Origin: Burkholderiaceae bacterium
Lineage (GTDB): Bacteria; Pseudomonadota; Gammaproteobacteria; Burkholderiales; Burkholderiaceae_D
Reading direction: 5' to 3'
Assembly: GCA_019752915.1 (NCBI GenBank)
Contig: JAIELO010000375.1
Location: 1-8,889 of the forward strand
DNA: 8,889 bases
This document shows positions 5,986-8,889 of this stretch, one piece after another. The notes under the pieces are model-generated. The model saw nothing but the letters and a program-made list of their open reading frames with translations, was not told the DNA's origin and did no database searches. The first letter of the stretch is position 1; each line of letters begins with the position of its first letter. Made by a program: the position numbers and the translations under genes.

Positions 5986-7636
5986 ACCAGTTGCGGAAAC
6001 GTTTGGGCGGCTGATACAGCCCACCCGACGCACGCACCAGGTCTTTCATATTCCGTGCCGCCAGCAGATCGCGGGTGGCCATGCGCTGATCGATACCCAG
6101 ATCGGCAGCGCGCTGGATGATACCGCGATCGCGCAGATTTTCCACCATGCGATGGTCGCGCGCCAGCCCCACGGGCGTATAACCGGCCACCCCGCGGATC
6201 GCCTGTTCACGTTCCTCGTCGCTGCGGCACATGAGCAGATTGGCAATCCCTTCTTCGGTCAGGATGTGGGTCACATCGTCACCATAGATCATCACCGGCG
6301 GAATCGCCATGCCGGTCTGCTCCATCAGCGTCCAGGCATCGAGCCGCTCGACGAAGGCCGGCTGCATATGCTCGCGGAAGGTTTCCACCATCTGCACCAC
6401 CAGCTTCTGGCCACGCGGGATGGTGTTGCGCCCTTCGCGGGCCTGGGCGCCAGCTTTCAGCCATGCCGGACTGGCGTGACGCCGGCCGCGTGCATCGGCG
6501 CCCATATTCGAGGCGCCACCAAAACCGGCAATCCGGCCTGCCGTAGCAGTCGACGAATTGCCCTGCAAATCGATCTGCAAGGTCGAACCGATGAACATGT
6601 CGCAGGCATAGTGACCGGCTGCCTGACACATGGCGCGGTTGCTACGCATGCTGCCATCGGGGCCGATAGCAAACACGTCGGGCCGGGCATGGATATAGTT
6701 TTCCATGCCGAGTTCCGAACCGAAGGAATGCACCGACTGCACAAAGCCCGCTTCGATGGCGGGAATCAGCGCCGGATGGGGATTTAAAGCCCAGTGCTTG
6801 CCGATCTTGCCGCGCAGGCCCAGCGATTCCGCATAGGTGGGCAGCAGCAGTTCGATAGCGGCCGTATCGAACCCGATGCCGTGATTGAGGCGCTGCACGC
6901 CATATTCGGCATAGATACCTTTGATGGCCATCATCGCCATCAGCACCTGAATTTCCGAAATCTGCGCCGGATCCCGGGTGAACAGCGGCTCGATATAGTA
7001 GGGACGGGGCGACTGAACAACGAAGTCGACCCAGTCACCCGGCACATCGACGCGCGGCACCTGATCGACGATCCGGTTCACCTGCACGATCACGATGCCC
7101 TGCTTGAAAGCCGTGGCCTCGACGATGGCCGGTGTATCTTCGGTGTTCGGACCGGTGTACAGATTACCCTGGCGGTCAGCCGCTTCCGCCGCGATCAGAC
7201 AGACGCGCGGCGGCAAATCAATAAAGTAGCGGCTAAACAGTTCCAGATAAGTGTGGATGGCGCCGATATTGAGTTTGCCCGCTGACGCCAGCCGCGCCAC
7301 CCGCGCCGCCTGCGGGCCGGAGAAGGAAAAATCCAGCTGCGCGGCGATGCCGCGCTCGAACACGTCCAGATGCTCGGGCAGCGCCAGTACCGATTGCAGC
7401 ATGTGCAGCTGGTTGACGCGCGCCGGATCGAGGTTGGCCAGTGCATGGCTGAGGAAATCGGCCTGCTTCTGGTTATTTCCCTCGAGGCAGACCCGGTCGC
7501 CGCACTCCAGCACCGCATGCAGCAGATCGGCGATACGTGCGGCCGGCAGACTTTTGCCATCGAGCGTATTGCCAAGCGTTGCCGCAGCGCGCGCCAGACG
7601 CGCGTCGCGGTTCTGCTGGAGCGTATTCCAGTTCAT
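5984..7636 (-). CDS. mdcA: Malonate decarboxylase alpha subunit, acetyl-S-ACP:malonate ACP transferase (MdcA)
   Basis: MdcA swaps the acetyl group on the MdcC thiol for malonate, giving malonyl-S-ACP and free acetate. It is the first half of the catalytic cycle and resembles a CoA transferase. The protein is 550 residues, close to the known size of about 551. Characteristic stretches are LEGNNQKQADFLSHAL (51-66), EYGVQRLNHGIGFDTAAIEL (244-263), HSFGSELGMENYIHARPDVF (303-322), and GFGGASNMGADARGRRHASP (371-390), a long conserved glycine-rich block. The C terminus (KDLVRASGGLYQPPKRFRNW, 531-550) is also typical, so the gene looks complete. The start is the ATG at 7636-7634, which shares its A with the stop of the permease gene (TAATG) and has GGGAG seven bases upstream. 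The stop is TAA at 5986-5984. I see no frameshift or missing block. Confidence 0.97.
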   Translation of the reverse strand: MNWNTLQQNRDARLARAAATLGNTLDGKSLPAARIADLLHAVLECGDRVCLEGNNQKQADFLSHALANLDPARVNQLHMLQSVLALPEHLDVFERGIAAQLDFSFSGPQAARVARLASAGKLNIGAIHTYLELFSRYFIDLPPRVCLIAAEAADRQGNLYTGPNTEDTPAIVEATAFKQGIVIVQVNRIVDQVPRVDVPGDWVDFVVQSPRPYYIEPLFTRDPAQISEIQVLMAMMAIKGIYAEYGVQRLNHGIGFDTAAIELLLPTYAESLGLRGKIGKHWALNPHPALIPAIEAGFVQSVHSFGSELGMENYIHARPDVFAIGPDGSMRSNRAMCQAAGHYACDMFIGSTLQIDLQGNSSTATAGRIAGFGGASNMGADARGRRHASPAWLKAGAQAREGRNTIPRGQKLVVQMVETFREHMQPAFVERLDAWTLMEQTGMAIPPVMIYGDDVTHILTEEGIANLLMCRSDEEREQAIRGVAGYTPVGLARDHRMVENLRDRGIIQRAADLGIDQRMATRDLLAARNMKDLVRASGGLYQPPKRFRNW

Positions 7637-8889
7637 TATTTTGCTCCCATGATCATGTCAGGCAGGCCGGTAGCGATGGCCGGGAAGAAGCACAGTAGCA
7701 GTACGGCGACGAACATCAGGATCAGGAAGGGGAATACACCCCACACCACATCCTTGAGCGGAATGTCCGGTGCGATGTTCTTGATGACGAAGATATTCAG
7801 CCCTACCGGAGGATGGATCAGCCCCATTTCCATCACGACCGTCATCACGATGCCGAACCAGATCAGGTCAAACCCGGCTGCCTTGAGGGGCGGCAGAATG
7901 ATCGGCGCCGTCATCAGAATGATGGAGACCGGTGGCAGGAAGAAGCCGAACACCACCACCATCAGTAAAATCACCGCCAGCAGCAGCCACTTCGACAGAT
8001 GCAGGCTGACCACCCACGCAGCGGCGGACTGGCTGATATGCAGATAGCTCATCACGTAGGAATAGAACAGCGACATGCCGATAATCAGCAGTAGCATGGT
8101 CGATTCCTTGATCGAGGAACTGAGGATGGGCGACAGCTCGCTAGGTCGCCATACGCCGTAGATCACGGCCAGTAGCAGCAACGCCAGCAGGGCACCCAGA
8201 CCGGCCGTTTCGGACGGCGTGGCAAAGCCACCGTAGAGTGCCACCATCACGCCGATCAGCAGGATGATGAAAGGCAGCACGCGGGGCAGCATTTCAACTT
8301 TCTGCGCCAGCGTAAAGTGTTCATCTTCCAGATAGGCCGACTTGGTGCCGTTACGGTGGTAGGCTTCCAGGGCCAGCTGATACTCTTTGCGGGCACGGTA
8401 CACGGCGTATCCGGCAAACAGTAGCACTAGCAGTACGCCCGGACCTATCCCGGCGAGGAATAAACGGCCCAGCGACTGTTCGGCCGCCACCGCATACAGA
8501 ATCATGGTGATCGACGGTGGCAGCAGGATGCCCAGCGTGCCACCGGCGGCGATGATCCCGGCCGCGAAACCGGGCGAGTAGCCGCGCTTGCGCATTTCCG
8601 GAATCCCGGCCGAACCGATGGCCGAGCAGGTGGCTGGCGAGGAACCGGCCATGGCGGCAAACAGGGCACAGGCAAACACGTTGGCGATACCCAGTCCGCC
8701 CGGTATCTTGTGCATCCACGTGTGGATGGCCGAATACAGGTCTTTGCCGGCCGGTGATTTACCGATCGCCGCACCTTTCAGAATAAACAGCGGGATCGAC
8801 AGCAGGGTGATCGACGCCATTTCCTCGTAGACGTTCTGGGTAATCGTATCGAGCGAGGAGGGCGGCATGCAGAAATACATAAAGCCGGT
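7636..8889 (-). CDS. dctM: TRAP transporter large permease subunit, DctM type (5' partial), probable malonate importer
   Basis: This is the large membrane subunit of a tripartite ATP-independent periplasmic transporter, which imports organic acids with sodium or protons. The frame is open through base 8889, so roughly the first 30-40 residues are missing; 417 are visible. Family signatures include SIPLFILKG (31-39), AAMAGSSPATCSAIGSAGIP (78-97), GGTLGILLPPSITMILY (116-132), GRLFLAGIGPG (141-151), ATPSETAGLGA (223-233) and LPPVSIILMTAPIILPPLKAAG (318-339, in part), then MGLIHPPVGLNIFVIK (355-370). About ten hydrophobic segments alternate with short loops. A charged stretch (about 166-199, RARKEY to KVEML) makes one loop longer than usual. 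The stop (TAA, 7638-7636) shares one base with the mdcA start. This tight link suggests malonate as substrate, as for MatPQM of Sinorhizobium; the substrate is inferred from context only. The small permease and binding-protein genes should lie just beyond the window. Confidence 0.93.
   Translation of the reverse strand, partial: TGFMYFCMPPSSLDTITQNVYEEMASITLLSIPLFILKGAAIGKSPAGKDLYSAIHTWMHKIPGGLGIANVFACALFAAMAGSSPATCSAIGSAGIPEMRKRGYSPGFAAGIIAAGGTLGILLPPSITMILYAVAAEQSLGRLFLAGIGPGVLLVLLFAGYAVYRARKEYQLALEAYHRNGTKSAYLEDEHFTLAQKVEMLPRVLPFIILLIGVMVALYGGFATPSETAGLGALLALLLLAVIYGVWRPSELSPILSSSIKESTMLLLIIGMSLFYSYVMSYLHISQSAAAWVVSLHLSKWLLLAVILLMVVVFGFFLPPVSIILMTAPIILPPLKAAGFDLIWFGIVMTVVMEMGLIHPPVGLNIFVIKNIAPDIPLKDVVWGVFPFLILMFVAVLLLCFFPAIATGLPDMIMGAK
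7644..7648 (-). promoter_or_regulatory. Ribosome binding site of mdcA
   Basis: The minus strand reads GGGAG at 7648-7644, seven bases before the ATG at 7636. It lies inside the last codons of the permease gene, so permease and mdcA translation are linked. Confidence 0.75.

Noticed and set aside
5974..6033. Upstream start for mdcC adding 20 residues
   Set aside because: It would overlap mdcA by 50 bases and lacks family similarity, while the ATG at 5973 has AAGGAG in place.
5960..6787. Open frame of 275 codons on the plus strand opposite mdcA
   Set aside because: Although long, it mirrors conserved MdcA codons, is His-rich as antisense frames often are, and has no recognised domain.
7370..8047. 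Open frame of 225 codons on the plus strand opposite mdcA and the permease
   Set aside because: It crosses the overlap of two real genes and looks like low-complexity shadow sequence.

Overview
The window holds most of a malonate decarboxylase (mdc) operon on the minus strand, bases 1468-8889. It converges on the 3' part of a membrane-bound diguanylate cyclase gene on the plus strand, bases 1-1425. The high-GC, GC-ending codon use of the mdc block, the TRAP transporter and the mdc gene order suggest a proteobacterium, most likely a betaproteobacterium or a close gammaproteobacterial relative. No rRNA, tRNA or other taxonomic marker is present, so this placement is inference.

Right to left, which is the direction of transcription for the operon: a 5'-truncated TRAP transporter large permease (DctM type, 8889-7636), mdcA (7636-5984), mdcC (5973-5659), mdcD (5662-4760), mdcE (4758-4042), mdcG (4035-3364), mdcB (3364-2381) and mdcH (2388-1468). 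Every junction is an overlap of a few bases or a gap of at most 10 bases, so this reads as one translationally coupled transcript. Its promoter lies beyond base 8889, and no regulator gene (mdcR type) is in view.

The genes form a complete biotin-independent malonate decarboxylase system. The permease probably imports malonate. MdcB makes the triphosphoribosyl-dephospho-CoA precursor, and MdcG transfers the prosthetic group to the serine of the carrier protein MdcC. MdcH charges the carrier with malonyl from malonyl-CoA. MdcA exchanges acetyl for malonyl on the carrier, and MdcD/MdcE decarboxylate malonyl-S-ACP to acetyl-S-ACP. The A-C-D-E-G-B-H order is the one I recall from Acinetobacter, with a TRAP permease in the place of the MdcLM transporter.

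The left gene is unrelated: a substrate-binding-like periplasmic domain, one membrane helix, a PAS domain and a GGDEF domain with intact active and inhibitory sites. It is visibly less GC-rich than the mdc block. The 42-base gap between the two units shows no convincing terminator.

I found no RNA genes, insertion sequences, CRISPR arrays or attachment sites, and nothing that amounts to a new system. The points worth a second look are the transporter pairing, the sensor architecture of the cyclase, the composition step between the units, and the extended MdcB N-terminus.
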